DNA of 64,000 nucleotides from Nocardioides sp. Root682 (GTDB taxonomy: Bacteria > Actinomycetota > Actinomycetes > Propionibacteriales > Nocardioidaceae), in contig NZ_LMHJ01000001.1 of assembly GCF_001427795.1 (NCBI RefSeq), positions 1,449,663 through 1,513,662 of the forward strand, read 5' to 3'. A program made the position numbers and the translations under genes. Shown here piece by piece: positions 34,519-44,112 of this stretch (its first letter is position 1; each line of letters opens with the position of its first letter). The notes under the pieces are model-generated. The model was not told where the DNA came from, searched no databases, and saw only the letters and a list, made by a program, of their open reading frames with translations.

Positions 34519-35826
34519 ATGAGCATCAGTTCCGCCAAGTCCACCTCGGAGAAGCCCGACGGGGCGCCGCTCGCCGGCGGTACGTCGACGGTCGACCCCT
34601 CGGACGTCGACCGACCCCTCGGCACGGTCCGCGACGCGTTCGTCGACTACCTCAACCGGCTGCGCGGGGGAGACATGGGCGCCCTGCCCGCGATCCTCGG
34701 CCTCGTCGTGCTGTTCACCGTCTTCAGCGTGCTGCACGACAAGTTCCTGACGACCTACAACATGGCCAACCTGGTGGTGCAGGCCGGCTCGATCTGCGTC
34801 CTCGCGATGGGCCTGGTGTTCGTCCTGCTGCTCGGCGAGATCGACCTCTCCGCAGGAGTCGCCGGCGGCGCGTCCGCCACCATCACCGCCCTGATGCTCG
34901 TCGATCACGGCTGGACGTGGTGGGGCGCGACCCTCGCGGGGATCGCCATCGGTGCCGTCATCGGACTCGTCATCGGGCTGCTGGTCGCCTATCTCAGCAT
35001 CCCGTCGTTCGTCGTCACGTTGGCGTTCTTCCTGGCCCTGCAGGCGGTTCCGCTCAAGCTGATCGGCGCCGGCGGATCGCTGCGGTTCAACGACGAGATC
35101 CTGCGCGGGTTGTCGATCAAGAACGTCCCGGTCGTCGCGGGGTGGGTCGCCGCCCTCGTCGTCGTCGTCGGCTTCGCCGCGCTCGCGCTGTGGCGCTACC
35201 ACTCGCGGAGCAAGCGGGGACTCTCCCACCGGCCGCTGCTCCTGGTCCTCATCCAGATCGTCGCCCTTGCTGTCATCGTCCTGGGCTCCACGGCCCTGCT
35301 GAGCCAGAACCGTGCGCCCAACCCGGACTTCTTCAACATCAGCGGCATCCCGTGGGTCGCGCCCGTCGTGATCGTGCTGCTCCTCGTGTGGACGTTCGTG
35401 CTCACCCGGACCAAGTTCGGCCGGCACCTCTACGCCGTGGGCGGCAACGCCGAGGCGGCCCGCCGCGCCGGCATCAACGTCAACGCCATGAAGGTCGCGG
35501 CCTTCGTCATCTGCTCGAGCATGGCTGCCGTGAGCGGCATCCTCGCGGCGTCGTACACCGGAAAGGTCTCGCCGGGCTCCGGCGGTGGCAATGAGCTGCT
35601 CTACGCCGTCGGCGCCGCAGTGATCGGTGGCACCAGCCTCTTCGGTGGCCGGGGACGTGCCCTGGATGCCGTCATCGGCGGACTGGTCATCGCCACCATC
35701 CCCAACGGGCTCGGACTGCTCGACCAGGCCAGCTACATCAACTTCATCGTGACCGGTGGCGTGCTGCTGCTCGCCGCGAGCGTCGACGCCATCTCGCGCC
35801 GCCGCCGCTCGGCGACCGGGGTCTAG
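34519..35826 (+). CDS. xylH: Xylose ABC transporter permease
   Basis: A 435-residue inner-membrane permease with about ten helices. Sequence marks include MGLVFVLLLGEIDLSAGVAG near the start and TRTKFGRHLYAVGGNAEAAR, then RAGINVNAMKVAAFVI, near the end. These are typical of the branched RbsC/XylH permease family. It pairs with the single-domain ATPase just upstream (14 bp gap). The first 45 residues are a polar tail (SAKSTSEKPDGAPL). The ATG at 34519 follows a weak GAGGAAG site. It is followed by only two bases before the ROK gene. Confidence 0.92.
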   Translation: MSISSAKSTSEKPDGAPLAGGTSTVDPSDVDRPLGTVRDAFVDYLNRLRGGDMGALPAILGLVVLFTVFSVLHDKFLTTYNMANLVVQAGSICVLAMGLVFVLLLGEIDLSAGVAGGASATITALMLVDHGWTWWGATLAGIAIGAVIGLVIGLLVAYLSIPSFVVTLAFFLALQAVPLKLIGAGGSLRFNDEILRGLSIKNVPVVAGWVAALVVVVGFAALALWRYHSRSKRGLSHRPLLLVLIQIVALAVIVLGSTALLSQNRAPNPDFFNISGIPWVAPVVIVLLLVWTFVLTRTKFGRHLYAVGGNAEAARRAGINVNAMKVAAFVICSSMAAVSGILAASYTGKVSPGSGGGNELLYAVGAAVIGGTSLFGGRGRALDAVIGGLVIATIPNGLGLLDQASYINFIVTGGVLLLAASVDAISRRRRSATGV

Positions 35827-35828
35827 GG

Positions 35829-37052
35829 ATGGCCGGCGCGCAGCGCGGGACGGGGACCAACCAGGAAGCTGTCCGCCGTCACAATCTCGGGACCCTGCTG
35901 CGCCACGTCCACGACGCGGGCGAGGCGTCACGTGCCGAGCTCACCGGCCGGATGGGCCTCAACCGTTCGACGATCGCCGGCCTGGTCGGGGAGCTCGACA
36001 CCCTCGGCCTGATCGAGCACGCCTCCCCCACGACCGAACGCCGTGGCGCGGGGCGACCCTCGGCCGGCGTACGGATCCCCGATGACGGTCCGTACGTCGT
36101 CGCCGTCGACCTCGGCGTCGACCGCGCCACGGCGGCCCGGGTCGGCCTGGGCGGCACCATCCGCGAACGCGCCAGCGCGCCGATCCCCGAGGAGACCGAG
36201 GCCTGGCAGGTCGGCGCAACGGTCGCCAACCTCATCCGTCAGGTCGTCGCGCTCTCCCCGGCCGGGGCGCCCCTGCTCGGTATCGGCGTCGCCGTCCCGG
36301 GTCTGGTACGGCGGAGCGACGGCCTGATCCGGCACGCACCCAACCTCAACTGGCACGACGTCTCGTTCGGCTCGATCGTGCTCGCCGCACTCTCGCTCGA
36401 CGTGCCCATCGCGCTCGGCAACGACGCCGACCTCGGCGCCCTGTCCGAGCACCGGCGCGGTGCCGCGCAGAAGATCGACGACCTGGTCTACCTGTCCGGC
36501 AACGTCGGTGTCGGTGCGGGCGTGATCACCGGCGGCCACCGCCTCGAGGGCGCTGCGGGCTACGCCGGTGAGGTCGGCCACCTGTGTCACGACCCCCGCG
36601 GCCTCCCCTGCCACTGCGGCAGCCGCGGTTGCTGGGAGACCGTGGTCGGGGCCCATGCCATTGCCCACGCGCTCAACGTCCCCGCCGACCAGGCCGCCCG
36701 CCTGGGCACGACGCTCGACGAGATGACGACACCGTCGCGCGAGCTGCGACCCATCGCGACCGAGCTCGGTCGTGGCCTGGCCGCCGTCGTGAACACGTTC
36801 AACCCGAGCGTGGTCATCCTGGGCGGCTACTTCCGCCCCTTGTTCCGGCTGTGCCGCGCCGAGGTCACGGCCGGGCTGACCGAGCGCGCCCTGCGGGCCG
36901 TGAACGAGTCGGTGCGTCTGACCCTTCCCGGCCTGGACAACGACTCGGTCCTCCTGGGGGCCGCCGAGATGGCCCTCGAACCGGTCTTCATCGACCCGGT
37001 CGCCAGCCTCGCGGCCGCCGTCACGGACGCGCCCGCCCGCCTCGCGGGGTAG
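35829..37052 (+). CDS. ROK-family transcriptional regulator
   Basis: A 407-residue ROK repressor/sugar-binding protein. The N-terminal winged HTH is at about 18-80 (ELTGRMGLNRSTIAGLVGEL). The ROK core follows, with ATP-like VVAVDLGVDRATAARV, NDADLGALSEHRRG and the zinc motif CHCGSRGCWE. It lies two bases after xylH, so it is co-transcribed and probably autoregulates the xylF operon through the 32407-32431 palindrome, releasing when a sugar (xylose) binds. It converges on a second ROK gene with only five bases between. Confidence 0.9.
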   Translation: MAGAQRGTGTNQEAVRRHNLGTLLRHVHDAGEASRAELTGRMGLNRSTIAGLVGELDTLGLIEHASPTTERRGAGRPSAGVRIPDDGPYVVAVDLGVDRATAARVGLGGTIRERASAPIPEETEAWQVGATVANLIRQVVALSPAGAPLLGIGVAVPGLVRRSDGLIRHAPNLNWHDVSFGSIVLAALSLDVPIALGNDADLGALSEHRRGAAQKIDDLVYLSGNVGVGAGVITGGHRLEGAAGYAGEVGHLCHDPRGLPCHCGSRGCWETVVGAHAIAHALNVPADQAARLGTTLDEMTTPSRELRPIATELGRGLAAVVNTFNPSVVILGGYFRPLFRLCRAEVTAGLTERALRAVNESVRLTLPGLDNDSVLLGAAEMALEPVFIDPVASLAAAVTDAPARLAG

Positions 37053-37057
37053 CGGGG

Positions 37058-38230
37058 TCAGCTGAGGAGATCGACCTCGCCGGAGAAGACGTCGTCGAGG
37101 GCACGTTCGGCGGCGCCCGTCGCTGCGGCCTCGGTGCCGAGCTGGCCCAGGCTCAGGGCCGGACGACCTCGACCGCCCAGCGCAACGGCGGCGTCCAGCT
37201 CTGCGGCGGCCGGTGCCAGGACCAGGTCACCGAGCGGCACGAAGTAGCCACCGAGCACGATCTGGTGAGGGTCCAGGACGCCCGAGACGATGCCGAGCCC
37301 ACGCCCGAGGTGCTGCCCGATCCGGGCCACTCCGGCGCGGACCCCAGACGACGTCTCCGCACGACGGGCCACCTCGGCAGCCGTCTCCAACGGCGTGCCG
37401 CACTCGTCCACGCCGACCGCGGCGAGGAGTGCATGCAGGCCGACCGATGCCTCCCAGCAGCCGGTGCGGCCGCAACCGCACCGGGCGCCCGGCTCGCCGA
37501 TCGGCAGGTGGCCGACCTCGCCCGCGAACCCACGGGCGCCCCGCAGCAGGCGGCCGTCGTCGACGATGCCCGCACCGATGCCGACCGTTCCGGTGAGGTA
37601 CAGCAGGTGGTCGGTGCCCCGACCAGCGCCGAGCCGTACCTCGGCCAGGGCGGCACAGTCGGCGTCGTTGACGACCCTCGTCCTGGACGACCAGCCGAAG
37701 GCGCGGTCGACTGCCTCGGCGACGCCCGTTCCCGGCAGGTCCAGGTTCGGCGTCCAGACCACCGTCCTGTCGTCGCCGTCGACCAGGCCGGGCAGGGCGA
37801 CTGCAGCCCCGACGGGATGCAGTGACTCAGCGGCCAGGCGAGCGGCGACCTCGTCGGCGAGGGCGCCCAGCGCCGCAGCCACAGCCGCCACCTCGGACAC
37901 CGGCCGGGTGATCTCGAACCGCGCGCTGCCGGACAGGTCGAGCACGACCGCCGACACGTACTCGACGTTGACCTCGAAGCCCACGCCGACCGGTCGACCG
38001 TCGGCCAACGTCAGTCGCTGGCCCGGCCGGCCACGCTCCCCGCTGCGCACCTGCTCCAGGCCGCGCAGCACACCGGCCTCCTCGAGGCCCCCGGCGATGG
38101 TGCCGACGGTGGCCTTGGCCAGCCCCGTGCGCAGGGCCAGCTCGGCACGACTTGCCGGGCCGTCGTACCGCAGGGTGCGGAGCAGCGCCGCCGCGTTGCG
38201 CCGGCGCAGTGACTCGGGTGCGTCAGCCAC
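37058..38230 (-). CDS. ROK-family transcriptional regulator (second)
   Basis: A 390-residue ROK regulator. The N-terminal winged HTH is at about 8-70 ([19 protein letters not shown]). The ROK core has [35 protein letters not shown] and the zinc motif [11 protein letters not shown]. It starts at GTG 38230, overlapping the last eight bases of xylA, so it is the last gene of xylB-xylA-ROK. It probably represses xylBA through the site at 40800-40823. Its operator is unlike that of the other ROK gene, which suggests separate specificity. Confidence 0.88.
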   Translation of the reverse strand: MADAPESLRRRNAAALLRTLRYDGPASRAELALRTGLAKATVGTIAGGLEEAGVLRGLEQVRSGERGRPGQRLTLADGRPVGVGFEVNVEYVSAVVLDLSGSARFEITRPVSEVAAVAAALGALADEVAARLAAESLHPVGAAVALPGLVDGDDRTVVWTPNLDLPGTGVAEAVDRAFGWSSRTRVVNDADCAALAEVRLGAGRGTDHLLYLTGTVGIGAGIVDDGRLLRGARGFAGEVGHLPIGEPGARCGCGRTGCWEASVGLHALLAAVGVDECGTPLETAAEVARRAETSSGVRAGVARIGQHLGRGLGIVSGVLDPHQIVLGGYFVPLGDLVLAPAAAELDAAVALGGRGRPALSLGQLGTEAAATGAAERALDDVFSGEVDLLS

Positions 38231-39386
38231 GGACGCCGTACAGGTGCTCGAGGGCGAGCTGGTCGAGCCGCTCCATCGCCACCTCGCGGGCCGCCAGCGC
38301 CTCGATGTCCGGCAGCGGCCACGCCTGCAGGCCCTGCCAGCCCTCGCCTTCGGCGAGAGTGGGTACGGCGAGCTCCGGCAGGCCTGCTTCCTCCAGTGCC
38401 TCGACCACGTCGGGATCGGCGCGGAACGCGAGCACCTTCTCCCGCAGGATCAGGTAGTTGTCGATGCACGCCCGCGCCGAGACCCACACGCCCGCATCCG
38501 TCTCCGGCCGCACCGGCTTGTAGTCGAAGTGCACCGGGCCGTCGTACCCGCCGGCCAGCAGGGTGTCGACGACCCAGAAGGCGCCGCGCACGTTGCCGGC
38601 GCCGAAGCGGAGGTCCTGGTCGTACTTCGGGCCGTTCTGCCCGTTGAGGTCGATGTGGAAGAGCTTGCCCTGCCACAGCGCCTGGGCGTAGCCGGCAGCG
38701 GCGTTGAGCCCGGCCATCTCCTCGTGCCCGATCTCCGGGTTGACGCCGACCAGCTCGGGGCGGTCGAGGGTCTCGATGAACGCCAGCGCGTGTCCGACCG
38801 TCGGGAGCAGAATGTCGCCGCGCGGCTCGTTGGGCTTCGGCTCGATGGCGAACCTCATGTCGTAGCCACGATCGGTGACGTACTCGCCGAGGACGTTGAA
38901 CGCCTCCTGGTAGCGGTCCAGCGCGACGGCGACGTCCTTCGACGCGCCGTACTCCGATCCCTCGCGCCCGCCCCAGCAGACGTAGACCTTGGCGCCGAGC
39001 TCGGCGGCCAGGTCGATGTTGCGCATCACCTTGCGGATCGCGAACCGCCGCACGTCGCGGGAGTTCGAGGTGAAGCCGCCGTCCTTGAACACCGGGTGCG
39101 TGAACAGGTTGGTCGTGGCGGTCGTGACCACCAGGCCGGTGTCCGCGAGGCCCTTGCGGAACCGGTCGATGATGCCGTCCCGCGTGGTGTCGTCGGACCC
39201 GAACGGGATCAGGTCGTCGTCGTGGAAGTTCACGCCGTAGGCGCCGATCTCGGCGAGCTTCTCCAGGGCGTACACCGGGTCCATCGGCGCGCGGGTCGCG
39301 TCACCGAACGGGTCGCGGGCCTGCCAGCCGACGGTCCAGAGTCCGAAGGAGAACTTGTCGGCAGGGGTGGGGGTCGGGCGGGTCAT
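38223..39386 (-). CDS. xylA: Xylose isomerase
   Basis: A 387-residue group I xylose isomerase converting D-xylose to D-xylulose. Signature segments are [30 protein letters not shown] (catalytic His-Asp), [20 protein letters not shown] (metal-binding Glu and Lys), [13 protein letters not shown] (Glu, His) and [20 protein letters not shown] (metal Asp residues). Length is normal for actinobacterial forms. The ATG at 39386 was chosen because it overlaps the xylB stop (ATGA), implying coupled translation; a longer reading would add 46 non-native residues. Confidence 0.96.
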   Translation of the reverse strand: MTRPTPTPADKFSFGLWTVGWQARDPFGDATRAPMDPVYALEKLAEIGAYGVNFHDDDLIPFGSDDTTRDGIIDRFRKGLADTGLVVTTATTNLFTHPVFKDGGFTSNSRDVRRFAIRKVMRNIDLAAELGAKVYVCWGGREGSEYGASKDVAVALDRYQEAFNVLGEYVTDRGYDMRFAIEPKPNEPRGDILLPTVGHALAFIETLDRPELVGVNPEIGHEEMAGLNAAAGYAQALWQGKLFHIDLNGQNGPKYDQDLRFGAGNVRGAFWVVDTLLAGGYDGPVHFDYKPVRPETDAGVWVSARACIDNYLILREKVLAFRADPDVVEALEEAGLPELAVPTLAEGEGWQGLQAWPLPDIEALAAREVAMERLDQLALEHLYGVRG

Positions 39387-40789
39387 CGTGATTCCTCTTC
39401 TCGGTGGAGAGCGTCGCGGAGCGCGGCATAGCGATCGCGGACTTCGGGGTCGGGAGGGCCGGTCAGGGTGCCGGCGGTCGGCAGCGGCCAGGCGGGCGGA
39501 TGGGGAGTACCCGCCAGCGCCCATGCGGCCTGGCGTGCGGCGCCGCGGGCGACGTACTCCCCCTCCTGAGGGAGTACGACGTCACGACCCAGCAACGCAG
39601 GGGCGACCGCCCGGACGGCCGGATTGCGAGCCGCTCCACCGACGAGCAGCACCCGCCGCGGCGTGACTCCGGTGCGGGCCACGAGGGCGTCGACGGCATC
39701 GGCCAGGGAGCACAGCAGGGCCTCGACGGCTGCCCGGGCGAGGTCGGCCCGGGTGGTTCCGGCGTGCAGACCGGCCCAGGTCCCGGAGGCGTCGGGGAGG
39801 TTCGGGGTGCGCTCGCCGCCGTAGTAGGGCGACAGGGTGACACCGCCGGCGCCGGGGGTCGAGGCCAGCGCGAGGGCGGCGAGCTCCGCGTGGTCGACAC
39901 CGAGCCAGCGGGCCTGGAGGTCCAGGATCCCAGCGGCGTTCATGGTGGCGATCATCGGCAGGTAGCGGCCGGTGGCGTCGGCGAACCCGGTGACCGTTCC
40001 GGAGCCGTCGGCGACCGGGTGCTCCGCAATGGTGGACGCGACGCCGGAGGTGCCGATCGAGACCAGCACGTCGTCCGGGCCGAGGTCGAGGCCAAGGGCG
40101 GCGGCCATGTTGTCGCCGGTGCCGGCCGCCATCACCTTGCCTGTCCGCGTCTCCGCGGCGACCAGGCCCGGGCCGACCACCTCCGGCAACGAGGCGTCGC
40201 GTCCGAGTGCGGAGGCGAGCAGGTCGCGCCGCCATGCGCCGGCACCGCCGTCAGCGCTGGCGGAGTAGTAGCCGGTCCCCGAGGCATCGCCGCGGTCCGT
40301 GAAGGGACGGGTCCCGGGTGCGGCGAGGTGCGCCGACACGTAGTCGTGCGGCAGCAGGACAGTCGCCACCCGAGCGGCACGATCCGGCTCGTGGTCGCGC
40401 AGCCAGCGCAGCTTGGTGCTGGTGAAGGACGCGACCAGGACGCTGCCGAGCGCGTCGGCACAGGACTGCGGCCCGCCCAGCTCCTCGATCAGGTCCGTGG
40501 CCGACGAGGCGGAACGGGTGTCGTTCCACAGCAGCGCGTCCCGCACGGGTTCACCAGCCGCGTCGAGCACCACCATGCCGTGCTGCTGTCCGCCGACCGC
40601 AACCGCGTCGGCGCGGTCGAGCAGGCCGTCCGTGGCCTCGTCGAAGGCGTCGAGCCAGGCGCGGGGATCGACCTCGGTGCCGGGCGGATGGGACGCGACG
40701 CCGCGAGCGACCACGGCCCCGTCGTCGGCATCGACGAGCAGGGCCTTGGTGGATTGGGTGGAGGAGTCCACACCGAGGACGAGAGGCAC
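39383..40789 (-). CDS. xylB: Xylulokinase
   Basis: A 468-residue FGGY-family kinase that phosphorylates D-xylulose to xylulose-5-phosphate for the pentose phosphate pathway. Marks are [54 protein letters not shown] with SIGTSGV, and [20 protein letters not shown]. The GTG start at 40789 is preceded by TACTAAAT about ten bases upstream, so the message may be nearly leaderless. It is the first gene of the xylB-xylA-ROK operon. Confidence 0.93.
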   Translation of the reverse strand: MPLVLGVDSSTQSTKALLVDADDGAVVARGVASHPPGTEVDPRAWLDAFDEATDGLLDRADAVAVGGQQHGMVVLDAAGEPVRDALLWNDTRSASSATDLIEELGGPQSCADALGSVLVASFTSTKLRWLRDHEPDRAARVATVLLPHDYVSAHLAAPGTRPFTDRGDASGTGYYSASADGGAGAWRRDLLASALGRDASLPEVVGPGLVAAETRTGKVMAAGTGDNMAAALGLDLGPDDVLVSIGTSGVASTIAEHPVADGSGTVTGFADATGRYLPMIATMNAAGILDLQARWLGVDHAELAALALASTPGAGGVTLSPYYGGERTPNLPDASGTWAGLHAGTTRADLARAAVEALLCSLADAVDALVARTGVTPRRVLLVGGAARNPAVRAVAPALLGRDVVLPQEGEYVARGAARQAAWALAGTPHPPAWPLPTAGTLTGPPDPEVRDRYAALRDALHREEESR

Positions 40790-40799
40790 GCCCCCATAT

Positions 40800-40823
40800 T
40801 TAGTACGAGACTTGAACTAAGTC
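40800..40823. promoter_or_regulatory. Operator-like site before xylB
   Basis: TTAGT (40800-40804) and ACTAA (40816-40820) are inverted, and GACTT/AAGTC (40809-40813/40819-40823) forms a second nested pair. On the xylB strand a TACTAAAT that could be the -10 overlaps it. TTAGT...ACTAA ends are known from XylR-type (ROK) operators. It is unlike the xylF palindrome. Confidence 0.5.
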
Positions 40824-41443
40824 AAGGAATTCGGCAGATCCGACGATGAGAGCGGCCGCCCGCGGCCTCTCGCGCGCCACGCCTGGAACCGCCGCCACCC
40901 CCGCCGTACGACCCGCCAGGCCAGCCACAGGGTGACCAGGCCCAGCAGCAGGAGGACCAGCGTGATCGACGCCGCGACGTACGGATGCTGCACCGCGAAC
41001 CAGACCACCGCGAGCACGGTGACGTCCTCACCGAGGCTGATCCCGATGTTCGTGAACGGCTCCGGCGAAGTGTTCACCGCCATCCGTGTGCCGGTCTTCA
41101 CCGAGTGCGACGCGAACGCGGTCGACCCGCCCACCGCACCCCCGACCAGCTCGTTGACAGCCCCGGAGTCGCCGGCGATCAGCGCCCCGATCACCCCACC
41201 CACCACGGGACGGATCGCGGTCGACACCACGTCCCACCCGGAATCGACGTACGGGATCTTGTCGGCGACGAACTCGAAGGCATAGAGCAGGCCGGCGACG
41301 GCGAGCACCTCCCAGCGCCCGAGCACGTCCGGGATCTCTTCGATGCTGCCGAAGCGATCCGCCAGCCCGAGCACGAGCACCACCAGATAGCTGTTGATGC
41401 CGCTGGCCCAGCCGGACGAGAACGCCAGGGCGAGTGATTCCAC
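40817..41443 (-). CDS. DUF4126 membrane protein
   Basis: A 208-residue membrane protein of the DUF4126 family with about four to five helices: LALAFSSGWASGINSYLVVL at the N-terminus, the Gly-rich GGAVGGSTAFASHSVKTGTR loop, and the last helix ITLVLLLLGLVTLWLAWRVV with a basic tail. The family function is unknown. The ATG at 41443 is the first start with a helix directly after it. The final bases overlap the xylB operator site, so the xylB promoter lies inside or just after this gene's end. Confidence 0.88.
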   Translation of the reverse strand: MESLALAFSSGWASGINSYLVVLVLGLADRFGSIEEIPDVLGRWEVLAVAGLLYAFEFVADKIPYVDSGWDVVSTAIRPVVGGVIGALIAGDSGAVNELVGGAVGGSTAFASHSVKTGTRMAVNTSPEPFTNIGISLGEDVTVLAVVWFAVQHPYVAASITLVLLLLGLVTLWLAWRVVRRGWRRFQAWRARGRGRPLSSSDLPNSLT

Positions 41444-41571
41444 GACCGCAGCGTAGGGCCGATTTCTGTCGTACGACGGGCGCCGAACGGAAGTTCGTCG
41501 GTTTCACCGCGGCCGCCCTGTGACCACCACTAGGCTCGGCGCGCCCAACAGCCACCTGGGGAGGCTCCTCC

Positions 41572-42564
41572 ATGCGTTCACGTCGCATCGCTCGCTCGTT
41601 CATCGCAATGGCCACCGTGGCCGTTCTCGTCGCCGGATGTGGGGGCGGTGACGACGACACCGGGGAGAAGAAGGACGCCGACAGCTCGCAGTCCGACGAG
41701 ACGACCGCTGCCGCCGACGAGGTCGACGCACCGATGCCGGACCTGACCGGCCTCACCGAGGACGAAGCGCGCACGAAGCTCCTGGAGCTCGGCGTCGACG
41801 AGGGCAGCATCATTGCTTCCCCGCAGGAAAGCCTGCAGGAGGCGGGCACCGTCGTCGCTCACGTCCCGAGCTCCGGCAGCGCCATCACAGGTTCCATCAC
41901 CTTGAAGATCGCCGGCCCGGTCGGACCGGTGCCCACCTTCCTCGGCAAGCAGGTCTCCGAGGTCGAGACCTGGGCCAACGACCGAGGCATCACCTTCACC
42001 GAGGTGCCGGTCCCCGACGCCGATCGAGCCGATGGCGAGGTCCTCGGTACCACCCCGGAGGCCGGCCAGGAGGCCACCTCGGAGATCGAGGTCCAGGTCG
42101 CGCGGACCCCGAGCACGCAGTCGCTCTACCTGACCGAGACCGTCAATGAGTCGTACTGCGGTGACACCGCCGCGGGCGAGACATTCATTGATGGCGACCC
42201 GTACGACGGGAGCAGCAGCACCATTGGAGGCGACGACAGCTGCGTGTTCGAGTTCGACCTGGGCCGTGACTGGAACCGACTGACCGGCATCGTCGGCTTC
42301 ACCGACTCCTCCAGAAGCGCCACCCGGATCCGGGTCCAGATCAAGATCGACGGCACCTCCAAGGTCAACAAGGTGATCGACTTCGGGCAGAAGCCCCTGA
42401 AGCTCGACGTCGACGTGTCCAACGGCTTGCGCCTGTCCATCGAACTGAGCAATGTCGCCGAATACGGCACGATCGGGTTCGGAGACCTTCAGCTGATCGG
42501 CGCAGGCCAGGGCCTGCCGGATGACGCGAGCGACGAAGCCACCACCGACGACGGCCTGGAGTAG
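41572..42564 (+). CDS. PASTA-domain lipoprotein with C-terminal beta-rich domain
   Basis: A 330-residue lipoprotein with lipobox VLVAGCGGG (Cys near 23). An acidic Asp/Thr linker runs to about 60, followed by two PASTA domains (about 62-105: MPDLTGLTEDEARTKLLELG; about 118-182: VPTFLGKQVSEVETWANDRG, PEAGQEATSEIEVQVA). The C-terminal domain (about 185-310) resembles an NPCBM/NEW2-type sugar-binding fold (SYCGDTAAGE, IGGDDSCVFEFDLG, GFGDLQLIG). PASTA domains bind peptidoglycan-type muropeptides or beta-lactams, so the protein may link wall and sugar sensing. The ATG at 41572 has GGGAGG upstream. It lies six bases before the next gene. Confidence 0.85.
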   Translation: MRSRRIARSFIAMATVAVLVAGCGGGDDDTGEKKDADSSQSDETTAAADEVDAPMPDLTGLTEDEARTKLLELGVDEGSIIASPQESLQEAGTVVAHVPSSGSAITGSITLKIAGPVGPVPTFLGKQVSEVETWANDRGITFTEVPVPDADRADGEVLGTTPEAGQEATSEIEVQVARTPSTQSLYLTETVNESYCGDTAAGETFIDGDPYDGSSSTIGGDDSCVFEFDLGRDWNRLTGIVGFTDSSRSATRIRVQIKIDGTSKVNKVIDFGQKPLKLDVDVSNGLRLSIELSNVAEYGTIGFGDLQLIGAGQGLPDDASDEATTDDGLE

Positions 42565-42570
42565 TCGCCG

Positions 42571-44082
42571 GTGGCGCTCCACCAGACCCTGCGCGCGCTC
42601 CTGACGCAGGTGGGCCCGTCCGTGCTGGACGATGCGGACGGGCTGCGGGGAGCGCTCGACGACTACCTGCACGAGGGCGAAGCCGCGCCGGCCGAGATCA
42701 ACATCCTCGTCCGCGGCGTGCGCCACGGTGCGGTCCCGCGGTTGCTGGGCCTGCTCGACAACCACGCCGACCCCCAGGCCGCCGTGACCGAGACCGGTCG
42801 CCTGATCGCCCAACAGACGGGGTCCGACGAACAGGGCGCCCGCTGGGCTGTCGCCGCACTCGGCTACGCCCTCGGGCGGGTCGGCGAACAACTGGTCTCC
42901 TCGTCGTACGACGAGTACCGCACCGGCCTGGCCACCGAAGGAACGGCGCCACCACCGCCTCCCCCAGCGCACGCTGCGCCCCCAGCGCATGCCGCGGTGA
43001 CGCAACCCACCCCCGCCACCGCACGCCAACCTGACCGACCCCGACTCGACCCCCAGCCCGATCCCGGCCAGCCCACCGGCAACGCGCACGGAGGCCGGGG
43101 ACGGTGGGCGCTGGGCCTGCTCGCGCTCCTGCTGCTCGTCGGCGGTGGCACCGCCGCCTGGCAGATGAAGGGCGACGACGGCGCACCACGCACCGATCCG
43201 GGCGGCAACGCTTCCACCGCGCAACCGACCGGCAAGACTGACTCCACCGGTGGTACGGACCCTGCCGCGCCCACCACGAGCGCCGACTCCGACGACGGGT
43301 CCTCGAGCGGCACGACCCCGCCGTCGTACGTCGCGGTCGCCAGCCGCGCCGGGGGCACGTCCCGGGTCCAGGTGATCGACGCCGCCACCGGTGACTCGCG
43401 AACCGTGCCCACCGCGGGTGATGCCAGCGAACCGAGCGTGTCGGCCGACGGCCAGACGGTCGCCTTCATCGTCGCGACCGACGAGGGGAAGCGCATCGGC
43501 ATCAGTCGCGGTGCCGGCGCTCCCCAACTGCTGGACGTCGGCCGGGAACCGAGCGACCCCGCGATCTCACCCGACGGGTCGATGGTCGCCTACGTGACGG
43601 CGACCTCAGGCGGCAAGGACGTGTCAGTCCGACGACTCTCCGCAACCACCGCTCAGGTGATCGCCGGCGGCTCGTCCGACGAGTTCGACCCCGCCTGGTC
43701 CCCCGACGGCAGCAGCCTCGTCTACGTACTCACCGGATCCTCGAACGACTCGCTCGTGGTCGCCGAGGTCGAGTCGGGCAACGAGCTCTCCCGCACGCCC
43801 GCGCTCGGCCATGCCCGATCACCGGCACTGGCCCCCAAGGGTGCCGAGGTGGCCTACGTCGCGACGGTGCAGGGGAATGCCGAGGTCGTCGTCGTCGAGA
43901 TCGGCGACGACAGCCCCGACGACGGGCGGAACATCAGCCAGAGCAGCGACACCGAGATTGCTGTCGTGTGGCTGTCCGACGGTCGCTTGGCGACTGCCGC
44001 TCCGAACCGTGGCATCGTGACCATCTCCGACGCGTCCCCTCGCTCCGAGAAGCTGACTGCGGGCGTCGGCGATTCTCTCTGA
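42571..44082 (+). CDS. Membrane protein with PD40 beta-propeller outer domain
   Basis: A 503-residue protein of unknown function. Residues 1-120 are helical (ALHQTLRALLTQVGPSVLDD), then come a Pro/Ala linker, one helix at about 172-190 (RWALGLLALLLLVGGGTAAW), a Thr/Ser/Gly linker and, from about 250, a beta-propeller of PD40/TolB-like repeats. Repeats include SEPSVSADGQTVAFI, SDPAISPDGSMVAYV, FDPAWSPDGSSLVYV and RSPALAPKGAEVAYV. Such propellers commonly bind proteins or ligands outside the cell. The GTG start at 42571 is six bases after the PASTA gene stop, so the two are co-transcribed and may work together at the cell wall. Confidence 0.82.
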   Translation: MALHQTLRALLTQVGPSVLDDADGLRGALDDYLHEGEAAPAEINILVRGVRHGAVPRLLGLLDNHADPQAAVTETGRLIAQQTGSDEQGARWAVAALGYALGRVGEQLVSSSYDEYRTGLATEGTAPPPPPPAHAAPPAHAAVTQPTPATARQPDRPRLDPQPDPGQPTGNAHGGRGRWALGLLALLLLVGGGTAAWQMKGDDGAPRTDPGGNASTAQPTGKTDSTGGTDPAAPTTSADSDDGSSSGTTPPSYVAVASRAGGTSRVQVIDAATGDSRTVPTAGDASEPSVSADGQTVAFIVATDEGKRIGISRGAGAPQLLDVGREPSDPAISPDGSMVAYVTATSGGKDVSVRRLSATTAQVIAGGSSDEFDPAWSPDGSSLVYVLTGSSNDSLVVAEVESGNELSRTPALGHARSPALAPKGAEVAYVATVQGNAEVVVVEIGDDSPDDGRNISQSSDTEIAVVWLSDGRLATAAPNRGIVTISDASPRSEKLTAGVGDSL

Positions 44083-44112
44083 GTGATCAGTGCCCGTCGA
44101 GCCAGACGGGCT

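Noticed and set aside
40817..40823. Operator overlap with the end of the DUF4126 gene as proof of shared control
   Set aside because: The site overlaps only the last codons of that gene and points to xylB; control of DUF4126 cannot be inferred.
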